Below are positions 9,258 to 16,409 of a DNA stretch of 64,000 bases, piece after piece. The notes under the pieces were generated by a model that ran no database searches, had not been told where the DNA came from, and saw only the letters and a program-made list of their open reading frames with translations. Location: positions 62,001 through 126,000 of the forward strand of contig CANLWG010000016.1 of assembly GCA_947494715.1 (NCBI GenBank), given 5' to 3'. The position numbers and the translations under genes are program-made. Every line of letters starts with the position of its first letter. Position 1 is the first letter of the stretch. This DNA is from an uncultured Flavobacteriaceae bacterium (lineage in GTDB: Bacteria > Bacteroidota > Bacteroidia > Flavobacteriales > Flavobacteriaceae).

Positions 9258-10016
9258 ATGAATAGGAAATTGATATTGACCGTCGTATTCGCCATTTTTG
9301 CATTTTCTGCACTCGGGCAAACTGGGCTACAAGCTAACCCTTCTGGGGATACAGAAAATAATTTTAGATTGGCAAATTACTTTCACAGTTTAAGCAATAA
9401 GCCAGAGGCCATTGCAGCGGACCGTACATTGGATTTGGCGGATATTGAGGGTTCCATGTATTATAACGAGGATTTTAGCCTAGGAAAGGTCTATTATTCG
9501 AACAAACCTTTTAAAAGTATCCTTGCACGCTACAATGCCTACACCGATGAGATAGAGATCAAAAGGGATAACCAAGAAGTTGCGGAATCCCTCTTTAAGG
9601 ACGCCAAAGTATCCTGTCAGGTAAATGGGCATCGTTTCATTTATTCCAAATACCGTAACAAAAAAGGAAATTTGGAAAATGGATATCTGGTTAAAACATT
9701 TTCTGGCGAAAAATACGATCTTTACGAAAAAAAAATCAAAGCTTTTAAGGAAGGGCAGCAACCCGTAACTTCGTTGCATCTCCCAACTCCGGATAAATTT
9801 GTGGACAGGTCGGCTTTTTATATTGCAACGGAGTCGAAAACACCTAAGTTTTTCCCGGACTCCAAGAAAAAGCTCTCAACTGTCTTTGGCGACGATAAAA
9901 TCGGCCTTTTAAGAACCTTTATTAAAAAAAATGAAATCGATTTGAGCAAGAAAGAGGATTTACAACGTCTACTCATGTATGCCGAAACCATCACCTCCAA
10001 GGGAAAAGGGGTGTAG
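9258..10016 (+). CDS. Secreted protein of unknown function, tandem copy 2
   Basis: Paralogue of the preceding gene, 252 aa, with its own signal peptide (MNRKLILTVVFAIFAFSALGQ). The N-terminal 50 residues differ most. The block from DRTLDLADIEGSMYYNE to the shared C-terminal GKGV is nearly the same. Substitutions are spread evenly and are often conservative, and the frame is intact, so both copies look functional. The 213-base gap between the copies is not obviously duplicated. A strong bidirectional terminator lies about 85 bases downstream. Function unknown. Confidence 0.75.
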   Translation: MNRKLILTVVFAIFAFSALGQTGLQANPSGDTENNFRLANYFHSLSNKPEAIAADRTLDLADIEGSMYYNEDFSLGKVYYSNKPFKSILARYNAYTDEIEIKRDNQEVAESLFKDAKVSCQVNGHRFIYSKYRNKKGNLENGYLVKTFSGEKYDLYEKKIKAFKEGQQPVTSLHLPTPDKFVDRSAFYIATESKTPKFFPDSKKKLSTVFGDDKIGLLRTFIKKNEIDLSKKEDLQRLLMYAETITSKGKGV

Positions 10017-10096
10017 ACGGCCCCTTGGTAAAGACAGGTTAGTTTTAAGAGATGTCAATTTGCGGAAGTATTTGAGAATAATGATATGGTGATATA

Positions 10097-10133
10097 AAAA
10101 TATAAAGGGCTTGTGAAAGCCCTTTATATTTTA
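10097..10133. terminator. Strong bidirectional terminator
   Basis: The 12-base arms TATAAAGGGCTT (10101-10112) and AAGCCCTTTATA (10117-10128) enclose a 4-base loop. A T-run follows on the plus strand and another (TTTTTATA) follows on the minus strand. It separates the converging tandem secreted-protein genes from the Cys-rich peptide gene and can serve both. A weaker hairpin with a T-run (GAGTAC/GTACTC, 10153-10177, plus strand) lies beside it. Confidence 0.8.
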
Positions 10134-10183
10134 AAACAAATACAGGGGAAGTGAGTACATATTTGAGTACTCTTTTTATCTCT

Positions 10184-10369
10184 CTACCATCTATCACAGA
10201 ATCCGAAACCATTACACTCTCCTGGACAATCACAGTGGTTATCACCATAGCAAAGAGTACCTTGGGGTTGCCCCACACAATTGTCCAAACACTTTCCTCC
10301 TCCAGCTATGGTCTTTTGTTCAAAACTGGTAAGGACTTTTACTCCACTTAGATCAAATAAACTTTTCAT
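10184..10369 (-). CDS. Cys-rich peptide precursor with double-glycine type leader
   Basis: The likely product is 61 aa from the ATG at 10367-10369. An upstream in-frame start at 10414 would add 15 unlike residues. Residues 1-25 read as an exported-peptide leader (MKSLFDLSGVKVLTSFEQKT, then IAGGG), matching the hydrophobic pattern and Gly-Gly cut site of bacteriocin-type leaders. The predicted core of about 36 residues has seven cysteines (C27, C31, C40, C46, C48, C52, C58), many Gly and Asp, and ends CDRW. The gene lies 151 bases downstream of, and on the same strand as, a VKOR/thioredoxin membrane oxidase, which suits a disulfide-bonded product. Whether it is a toxin, a signal or a structural peptide is unknown. 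The odd cysteine count leaves one thiol free or intermolecular. Confidence 0.68.
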   Translation of the reverse strand: MKSLFDLSGVKVLTSFEQKTIAGGGKCLDNCVGQPQGTLCYGDNHCDCPGECNGFGFCDRW

Positions 10370-10465
10370 AATAAAAATATTAGAATTATATTGGCCTTGA
10401 ACAGTTAAGGACACTCAAGGTTTATGTCCATCTTTCGCGAAAAGATATTGTTCCCTTTGCAAAAG

Positions 10466-10488
10466 CTTTTCCGCCAAAAGCGGAAAGG
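10466..10488 (-). other. Hairpin between the oxidase gene and the peptide gene
   Basis: TTTCCGC (10468-10474) pairs with GCGGAAA (10480-10486) around a CAAAA loop, with two more pairs at the base. In the minus-strand transcript it comes just after the oxidase stop and before the peptide gene, followed only by a short CTTTT. It could be a partial terminator, an attenuator or a processing site that sets different levels for the two products. Confidence 0.4.
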
Positions 10489-10520
10489 CATACGCATCGG
10501 ACAGTATTTTCGGGGCCAAA

Positions 10521-12122
10521 TCATACTGGATTTGCTTCGTTAATTTCAGTTTCTTCAACTAAATCTTCGACGAAATAGATGATATCACTTCTTTCGTATT
10601 CTTTTGGGAATTCCCTTCCGTTAATCAAAACAGCAGGAGTAAAATTAATTCCATTGTTATGACACCATTGTTGCTGTCGCTCTAATACGTATTTGAACGA
10701 AATATCATTCACTTCGCCCCATTTGGATAGCCATACATTTAAATCTGTATTATCCAAGTATACTTCGTGTAAAGCCTCAAAGACCATATTTTGAGGTTCT
10801 GTACTGTACAACTCCAATAATCTGCATGCAACTTTATGGGCCAAATTTTCCTTATCATTTGTTGAAACATTGAATCTGATTAAGACTCTAAAATTACTAT
10901 GATTTGTACGCAATAACCCCTCTACATCATGATGTGCGGACTTGCAATAAACACAGAGTGGATTAGTAACAATCAACAATTCGATTGGCGCATAAGTATT
11001 GCCTAAATTTATTTCTTTATCATGAATTTCGGGTATTTGGGTTTCTACCTTTTCGTTTTTGGATAGTAGGGCGTTGAAAAGAGCATAGTTTCGTTTGAAC
11101 TTATTATGCGCAATGGAAAGTGTTTTTAGTTCTACTTGCTTCATTAGTAAAGGCTTTGAAAAGAGCCAAAAAGAAAACGCGACTAGAAAACCAAGTAGAA
11201 GTATTGATATAGAAATACTATTAACATTTAGAGTAATGAGAGAGTCTTCAAAAAAATAAAGAGTACAAACCTGCATCCATAGAATTACTACTATCCCTAA
11301 ACATAGAGGGCACCATTTTTTGACCACAAAAATTTGGTAGAAAATGGAGTATAAGGTAATTGGCAGGGCCAATACAGTTAATAGCACAATAGGGAAATCA
11401 TCTATTTGAAAAATAAGAAGGATATTCCAGGAAAGAACGAGTCCTAAAAAATAAACCAAACTTCCATCGCTTAACTTAAACCATCCAAGTATTGTTGCTC
11501 CTTTCGAATTTAAAACTGCGTCACAACTTGTTGTTTCACTAACACTACAAACTTTATGAAGCATCCGAGTGTTGAGCCCCAATTCGTGTCTTACGGTTAA
11601 AAGACTAACCGCTAATCCAATAATGGAAAACAAAAAATGACTTGTCTGAAAGACCGTAGGGCTCTGAAAAAAGAAGAGTGCTAAAATTATGCATGCTGTA
11701 ACTAAATATACGATGCTATGTGCTCTACTGTTACTAGTTTTTTTGAGAATCTTGTCGTCTTCCTCGGTTACTACCACAACGCCACGCCAGGATTCCAGAA
11801 ATTTGTCGGCAGATAATTTATTTCTCCTCCTATCATGGGAAATAGTGCTAATCAAATCTCCTTCTTTTGTTGCTACTAAAAATTGATCCTTCTTATTAAG
11901 TGTTATAAAGGTTTTTGGCAATTGTTTTAAAATATTTCTGTCAACTGGAACTTTTAGAGCAAGGTTATCAATTCCAAAATGATTTAGGACACCGGTAACG
12001 GAATGTAAGCTCGGGTAAGATGGGTGACTCAGTAACTGAAACTCCAATTCGTCGAAGTCGGTTTTTAGTTCTTGCTTTCTCAAAAAGGTTTTAAGAATAT
12101 AAAAAAGAGAAGAATCTTGCAT
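10521..12122 (-). CDS. C39-like, VKOR and thioredoxin fusion membrane oxidase
   Basis: A 533-aa membrane protein joining three parts. Residues 1-125 resemble a C39 peptidase domain (HPSYPSLHSVTGVLNHFGI, then the SWRGVVVVT end), but the catalytic Cys is absent, so it probably binds rather than cuts. Residues 135-325 are a vitamin K epoxide reductase-like bundle with C192 and C200 as the loop pair and W270-CPLC (C271, C274) as the quinone-side pair. Residues 370-525 are a DsbA/thioredoxin domain with active site C390-V-Y-C393 and the cis-proline loop FTPAVL. Such fusions pass electrons from substrate thiols to quinone and so create disulfides. The C39-like part suggests recognition of Gly-Gly leaders, and the next gene encodes such a peptide. 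Base use is visibly more AT-rich than in flanking housekeeping genes. Confidence 0.85.
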   Translation of the reverse strand: MQDSSLFYILKTFLRKQELKTDFDELEFQLLSHPSYPSLHSVTGVLNHFGIDNLALKVPVDRNILKQLPKTFITLNKKDQFLVATKEGDLISTISHDRRRNKLSADKFLESWRGVVVVTEEDDKILKKTSNSRAHSIVYLVTACIILALFFFQSPTVFQTSHFLFSIIGLAVSLLTVRHELGLNTRMLHKVCSVSETTSCDAVLNSKGATILGWFKLSDGSLVYFLGLVLSWNILLIFQIDDFPIVLLTVLALPITLYSIFYQIFVVKKWCPLCLGIVVILWMQVCTLYFFEDSLITLNVNSISISILLLGFLVAFSFWLFSKPLLMKQVELKTLSIAHNKFKRNYALFNALLSKNEKVETQIPEIHDKEINLGNTYAPIELLIVTNPLCVYCKSAHHDVEGLLRTNHSNFRVLIRFNVSTNDKENLAHKVACRLLELYSTEPQNMVFEALHEVYLDNTDLNVWLSKWGEVNDISFKYVLERQQQWCHNNGINFTPAVLINGREFPKEYERSDIIYFVEDLVEETEINEANPV

Positions 12123-12237
12123 TTTGGCTATTAATTTTTAACACGAAATGGTAGTCGGTCTTAGAACATTTTATAATAAGTAATATAGTTATTATGTAAG
12201 AAATTACCTTAAATATTAAGTTAATTTTATATTATTT

Positions 12238-12273
12238 ATCAAACAAAATTTCCTATAAAAACCCTTGTTTGAT
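12238..12273. repeat. Perfect 9-bp inverted repeat in the oxidase/rlmB divergent gap
   Basis: ATCAAACAA (12238-12246) and TTGTTTGAT (12265-12273) are exact inverses separated by 18 bases, about 116 bases upstream of the oxidase ATG. Each arm contains TTTG facing outward, the form of a Bacteroidota -33 box, but no matching -7 box is found at the required distance. It may be a regulator site. Confidence 0.35.
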
Positions 12274-12334
12274 TTTAGTGGAAAACTTTTGTGTGAGTGA
12301 TTTAGATTCGGAGAAAACCTGAAAACGAAAAAAT

Positions 12335-12362
12335 ACTCATTCAGAAGTAGAATGAGTTTTTA
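12335..12362. terminator. Terminator-like hairpin between divergent genes
   Basis: ACTCATTC (12335-12342) and GAATGAGT (12350-12357) pair around a 7-base loop, with TTTTT after it on the plus strand and A-runs before it. It has terminator form in both directions, yet both neighbouring genes point away from it. It may end an unseen short transcript within 12123-12335; no peptide gene was found there. The rest of the 308-base gap is AT-rich and otherwise featureless. Confidence 0.45.
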
Positions 12363-12430
12363 ATTTGAAAACTATAAATCACATATTGCCGGAAAAAATA
12401 GATTACATTCACATAATATAGCGGTAAATT

Positions 12431-13171
12431 ATGCAAAAAACCGAAAATATTTATGGAATACGGGCGGTTATTGAAGCCATAAATACCGATGAGACCATTG
12501 ACAAGGTCTATTTACAAAAAGGATTAAAAGGAGACTTATACAGGGAATTGGAAGCACTAATCCGAAAAAAGGGGGTAAACACCGCTTACGTTCCTGTTGA
12601 AAAACTAAACCGCTTAACAAAAGGTAACCACCAGGGCGTAATAGCTAAAATTTCACCTGTCTCTTTTTTTGAGCTGGAAGAACTTGTAGAAAGAGCTCTC
12701 AGCACTAAAAAGCAACCTCTATTCCTTTTGCTGGACCAAATTTCGGATGTCCGAAATTTTGGAGCTATTATACGAACCGCGGAATGTGCCGGTGTAGACG
12801 GCATTATCGTTCCAAAAAAAGGAGCCGCCCCGGTCACTTCGGATACCATCAAAACCTCAGCTGGGGCAGCTTTTAAAGTCCCCATTGCCAAAGTGGATCA
12901 TATTAAGGACGCCATTTTTTATTTACAGGCTTCAGGTGTAAAAGTGGTGGCAGCCACGGAAAAAACCGAAAACTCCATTTACGACGTTTCATTTAAAGGG
13001 CCTTGTTCCATTGTAATGGGGTCAGAGGGCATAGGAATTTCTCCTTCTACCCTCAAGTCTGTGGATGACAAGGCCAAATTACCTATGATGGGGGAAATAG
13101 AATCTCTGAATGTTTCTGTTGCTTGCGGGGTTTTTTTATATGAAGTATTACGTCAAAGAGGTTTACAGTAA
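12431..13171 (+). CDS. rlmB: 23S rRNA (guanosine-2'-O-)-methyltransferase, RlmB type
   Basis: A SpoU/TrmH-family enzyme that 2'-O-methylates a guanosine in domain V of 23S rRNA (G2251 in E. coli). The 246-aa product has the N-terminal RNA-binding substrate domain (YGIRAVIEAI, KGNHQGVIA at about 76-84) and the knotted SPOUT catalytic domain with LLDQISDVRNFGAIIRTAECAG (about 98-119), VMGSEGIGIS and SLNVSVACGVFLYE, all three SpoU motifs. Length is normal. It is divergent from the oxidase gene and converges on the rhomboid gene. RlmB rather than TrmH is inferred from the N-terminal domain and the RNTDN-like motif order. Confidence 0.92.
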   Translation: MQKTENIYGIRAVIEAINTDETIDKVYLQKGLKGDLYRELEALIRKKGVNTAYVPVEKLNRLTKGNHQGVIAKISPVSFFELEELVERALSTKKQPLFLLLDQISDVRNFGAIIRTAECAGVDGIIVPKKGAAPVTSDTIKTSAGAAFKVPIAKVDHIKDAIFYLQASGVKVVAATEKTENSIYDVSFKGPCSIVMGSEGIGISPSTLKSVDDKAKLPMMGEIESLNVSVACGVFLYEVLRQRGLQ

Positions 13172-13209
13172 TAAATACAGGTTAAAGTAGTCCTATGCCT
13201 ATTTACATC

Positions 13210-13953
13210 CTATTCCCTAGCCTTGTCCTTAGGCTCTCTTTTTAGGTAATAGGTAATCCGGACAGTTTCATTTTCAGTATCCTTAGGGTCTTTTTTCTCA
13301 ATAAAATTTCCATTTTCGTCAAACTGTTGCAAAAATTCATCCTCCTCTTCATTATAATCTTCTTTTTCCCAATCAAATTTTTTGGGTGATGGTATCTCAG
13401 CCTTAGCAAAAATGGCCAACAGAAGTCCGGTTATAAACCCGCCCAAATGTCCTTCCCAGGAAATTCCATCCTTTACGGGAAAAATATACCATAACAAACT
13501 TCCATAGATAAATACCACAATAAGTGAAAGTGCTACCAGTCGATAATACTTTGAAAAAATACCTTTAAAAAAAATAAAACTGGCCAGGACATAAATAATG
13601 CCACTAGCACCAATATGAAAGGAAGGTCTGCCTATTACCCACGTCAACAAACCTGATAAAAAAATACCCCAAAGCAAAACCCTTAAGGCTATCTTCCGAT
13701 AAAAAAAGAAAAGTGAGGCCGTAAGCACGGCCAAAGGTATGGTGTTGTTATAAAGATGCTCCACCGAACCATGAATGAACGGGCTAAGGAAAATACCTTT
13801 TAATCCGGAAAAGGTTCTTGGGTAAACCCCATATCCGTTAAGATTAACATGAAAACGTAATTCCATCAAAAAAATGGTCCAAATGGACAATACAGCCAAT
13901 AGGGGCGCTACGACCACCTGATTGGAAAACTTAAAATACTGTTGTTCGGACAT
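13210..13953 (-). CDS. Rhomboid family intramembrane serine protease
   Basis: A membrane protease that cuts transmembrane substrates. The 247-aa product has about six membrane helices and the catalytic dyad S117 in GASG (residues 115-118) and H169 in EGHLGGFITG. The EHLYNN segment near residue 65 matches the oxyanion-side His/Asn motif. The last 60 or so residues are cytoplasmic and very acidic (DWEKEDYNEEEDEFLQQFDE). It converges on rlmB with a 38-base gap. The substrate is unknown and no partner gene is nearby. Confidence 0.92.
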   Translation of the reverse strand: MSEQQYFKFSNQVVVAPLLAVLSIWTIFLMELRFHVNLNGYGVYPRTFSGLKGIFLSPFIHGSVEHLYNNTIPLAVLTASLFFFYRKIALRVLLWGIFLSGLLTWVIGRPSFHIGASGIIYVLASFIFFKGIFSKYYRLVALSLIVVFIYGSLLWYIFPVKDGISWEGHLGGFITGLLLAIFAKAEIPSPKKFDWEKEDYNEEEDEFLQQFDENGNFIEKKDPKDTENETVRITYYLKREPKDKARE

Positions 13954-14044
13954 ATTATAAAATTAATCCATTTAACGCAATAAGTCGGCCATACCCCTAA
14001 AAGCTGAAAGATTGTCATCTGGAATTTTGTTCTATTTTTATGGT

Positions 14045-15322
14045 ATGAACGCACCATTGGCAGAACGGGTACGCCCTAAAAATTTGGATGAATACATAAG
14101 TCAGAATCATTTGGTGGGTGAAAATGGATCACTTACGTTACAAATCAAAAAAGGAATTATACCTTCCTTAATTTTTTGGGGACCACCGGGAACAGGCAAA
14201 ACCACTTTGGCAAACATCATTGCCAATGAAAGTCAGCGACCGTTTTATACCCTGAGTGCTATTAACAGTGGTGTAAAGGATATTCGGGAAGTTATCGATA
14301 AGGCCAAACAAAGCGGAGGTCTCTTTACTTCCAAGAACCCTATTCTTTTTATTGATGAAATACACCGCTTTAGCAAATCTCAGCAAGATTCGCTTCTTGC
14401 GGCCGTAGAGAAAGGCTGGGTAACGCTGATAGGTGCTACCACGGAAAACCCTAGTTTTGAGGTGATTCCAGCTTTATTGTCCCGTTGCCAAGTTTATGTC
14501 CTCAACCCTTTCGGGAAAGAAGATTTGGAAGCGCTCTTGCATAGGGCAATGGAACAGGATGACCTTCTGAAGACAAAAAAAATAAAATTGAAGGAAACTG
14601 AAGCCCTCTTGCGTTTATCCGGTGGAGATGGAAGAAAACTTCTAAACATTTTTGAACTCGTAGTACATTCCGAAGAAACCGATAGTTTGACGATAACCGA
14701 TGCATTGGTTATGGGCAAGGTTCAGAAAAATACGGTTTTATATGATAAGACCGGGGAGCAGCATTACGACATTATTTCGGCTTTCATCAAGTCGATTCGG
14801 GGAAGTGACCCCAATGGGGCGGTCTACTGGTTAGCTCGAATGATCGAGGGTGGAGAGGATGTAAAGTTTATCGCCCGAAGAATGCTCATCTCGGCTTCCG
14901 AAGATATTGGCCTGGCCAATCCAACAGCCCTTGTCATCGCCAATTCCACATTTCAGGCCGTCACCACTATTGGTTATCCGGAAGCACGGATTATCTTAAG
15001 CCAATGTGCTATTTACCTAGCAACATCTCCAAAAAGCAATGCGAGCTACGCAGCAGTTGGAAATGCACAGCAAGCTGTTAAACAAACTGGCGACCTTTCT
15101 GTACCGTTGGCCTTACGTAATGCCCCCACCAAATTAATGAAGGATTTGGGCTATGGCGAGGAATACAAGTATGCACACGACTATGAAAACAATTTTGTGT
15201 CTTTGGAATTTTTACCGGACGAGCTCTCAGGAACCACATTTTATGAGCCAGGTGACAACCAACGCGAGAGGGCCATCAAAGAATTTTTGAAAAACCGATG
15301 GAAGGATAAATATGATGTCTGA
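14045..15322 (+). CDS. rarA: Replication-associated recombination protein A (AAA ATPase)
   Basis: RarA/MgsA acts at stalled replication forks and is related to clamp-loader ATPases. The start at 14045 ([18 protein letters not shown]) is preferred over the upstream in-frame codon at 14012 because it matches the family N-terminus. It gives 425 aa. Visible motifs are Walker [10 protein letters not shown], Walker [11 protein letters not shown], sensor 1 GATTENPSF, and the C-terminal tetramerisation/lid region with [20 protein letters not shown] and [10 protein letters not shown]. The stop codon is inside a 7-base tandem repeat, so the last residues (KYDV) border unstable DNA. Identity is secure. 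Confidence 0.95.
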   Translation: MNAPLAERVRPKNLDEYISQNHLVGENGSLTLQIKKGIIPSLIFWGPPGTGKTTLANIIANESQRPFYTLSAINSGVKDIREVIDKAKQSGGLFTSKNPILFIDEIHRFSKSQQDSLLAAVEKGWVTLIGATTENPSFEVIPALLSRCQVYVLNPFGKEDLEALLHRAMEQDDLLKTKKIKLKETEALLRLSGGDGRKLLNIFELVVHSEETDSLTITDALVMGKVQKNTVLYDKTGEQHYDIISAFIKSIRGSDPNGAVYWLARMIEGGEDVKFIARRMLISASEDIGLANPTALVIANSTFQAVTTIGYPEARIILSQCAIYLATSPKSNASYAAVGNAQQAVKQTGDLSVPLALRNAPTKLMKDLGYGEEYKYAHDYENNFVSLEFLPDELSGTTFYEPGDNQRERAIKEFLKNRWKDKYDV

Positions 15323-15345
15323 TGTCTGATGTCTGATGTCTGATG
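15313..15345. repeat. 7-bp tandem repeat across the rarA stop codon
   Basis: TGATGTC occurs four times in a row (15313-15340), followed by a partial fifth copy. The rarA stop TGA is the start of the second unit. Because every unit supplies a TGA, loss or gain of units would not lengthen RarA unless the first unit were affected. The tract ends 10 bases before the converging gene's stop. Confidence 0.9.
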
Positions 15346-15354
15346 GTAAAAAAA

Positions 15355-16320
15355 TCAAAATTTGATATTCAATTCTTTGGTCATCAGATTTCCTCCTTCA
15401 TAATATTCAAAGAACCATTTCCCGTCCTTTGTATACGCCATCCCATCTTTGTTGTCCATCTTGGCATGATAAACGCCCTGAACCGAACTTTCGAAAAGTT
15501 TCATTCGTATTTTGGGTGTGCTGTCCACCAATTGGTATCCATTGGGTAATTCCTGGGCATACCATATATCGATAGCTCCACTTACATCGGAAATCTTTTT
15601 CGTGGAATTCATATCCGCTTTTGATACGTTGGATGATACGGGTTGTCTATTTTCATAAATCTGCTCTTCTGTGGTGGCTACTTGTTGGATCTTTTCCTGC
15701 TCGCTTTCCACTTTCTTTGTAATATCCGATTCAACTGGTCTTAAGTCCTTATAGCTTTGTTCATCCAAGGTAGCTTTTTGTTGTACCATGGAATCCCGGC
15801 TTTCGTTCAATTTGGAATCAGTTTCCTTGTTTTCTTCCAATTTTTTTACATCGTTCTTAAAACTTACCGTAATGGGTTCCCTTTTAGTAGCTGCGCCACT
15901 GTACTGATAATCCACATTTTCCAAAGAAGTAAAAGCAAGCCTTATGGCCTCATTGTACGAGGCAGTGTATTCTTTCAATCTACTTTTGCCCTGAATCGTT
16001 GTAAATACCTCCTGGGACCTACAATCCTTCAGTACCAAAGTAACCTTTGTCGTAAACATGGAAGAACCGTCCTGGAGTTCTGCCAAAAGACCTAAGCATC
16101 TATCCTCGTACAGTTCCATTGGCAATTCGTCTTCATAAAAGGCCTCAAAGCCATTTTTGGTAAACAAATGCTTTATGAACGTACTGGTCTGGTACTGGTT
16201 CTCCCTTTTGAAAGAATCGAACTTCTTGGGGACGATGATATATTTATAATCGTTTAAATCTGTTTGTGCCATACCTAAATAGCTCGATACGAGCAAAAGG
16301 GTCAATAGTAATCGTTTCAC
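15355..16320 (-). CDS. Exported protein of unknown function
   Basis: A 321-aa protein with a signal peptide (MKRLLLTLLLVSSYLGMAQ), so periplasmic or surface-located. The N-terminal part contains YKYIIVPKKFDSFKRENQYQ and a conserved-looking FEAFYEDELP stretch, features I associate with uncharacterised flavobacterial proteins. The middle (about 165-240) is polar and repetitive (two copies of a Val-x-Ser-x-(I/V)-(T/S)-K pattern, with EEQIYENRQPV and EQSYKDLRPV) and probably disordered. The C-terminal 70 residues hold a YDG/MORN-like KDGKWFFEYYEGG segment. It lies 89 bases downstream of the DUF5723 gene on the same strand and may be co-transcribed. No function can be assigned. Confidence 0.78.
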   Translation of the reverse strand: MKRLLLTLLLVSSYLGMAQTDLNDYKYIIVPKKFDSFKRENQYQTSTFIKHLFTKNGFEAFYEDELPMELYEDRCLGLLAELQDGSSMFTTKVTLVLKDCRSQEVFTTIQGKSRLKEYTASYNEAIRLAFTSLENVDYQYSGAATKREPITVSFKNDVKKLEENKETDSKLNESRDSMVQQKATLDEQSYKDLRPVESDITKKVESEQEKIQQVATTEEQIYENRQPVSSNVSKADMNSTKKISDVSGAIDIWYAQELPNGYQLVDSTPKIRMKLFESSVQGVYHAKMDNKDGMAYTKDGKWFFEYYEGGNLMTKELNIKF

Positions 16321-16409
16321 AAGTAATCCTTTTGAGGTTTATAGTATTGTGTAATGAAAAAAACGTGCCAAAGAAGTATTCTTGAAGTCAAGGCCACCTA
16401 ACAATCCCA

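Noticed and set aside
10370-10414. N-terminal extension of the Cys-rich peptide
   Set aside because: The 15 extra residues (SLTVQGQYNSNIF and so on) do not fit a Gly-Gly leader, while the ATG at 10369 begins a typical one.
10405-10497. 30-codon minus-strand frame between the oxidase and peptide genes
   Set aside because: It runs through the hairpin and lacks leader, Gly-Gly site or composition of a peptide gene.
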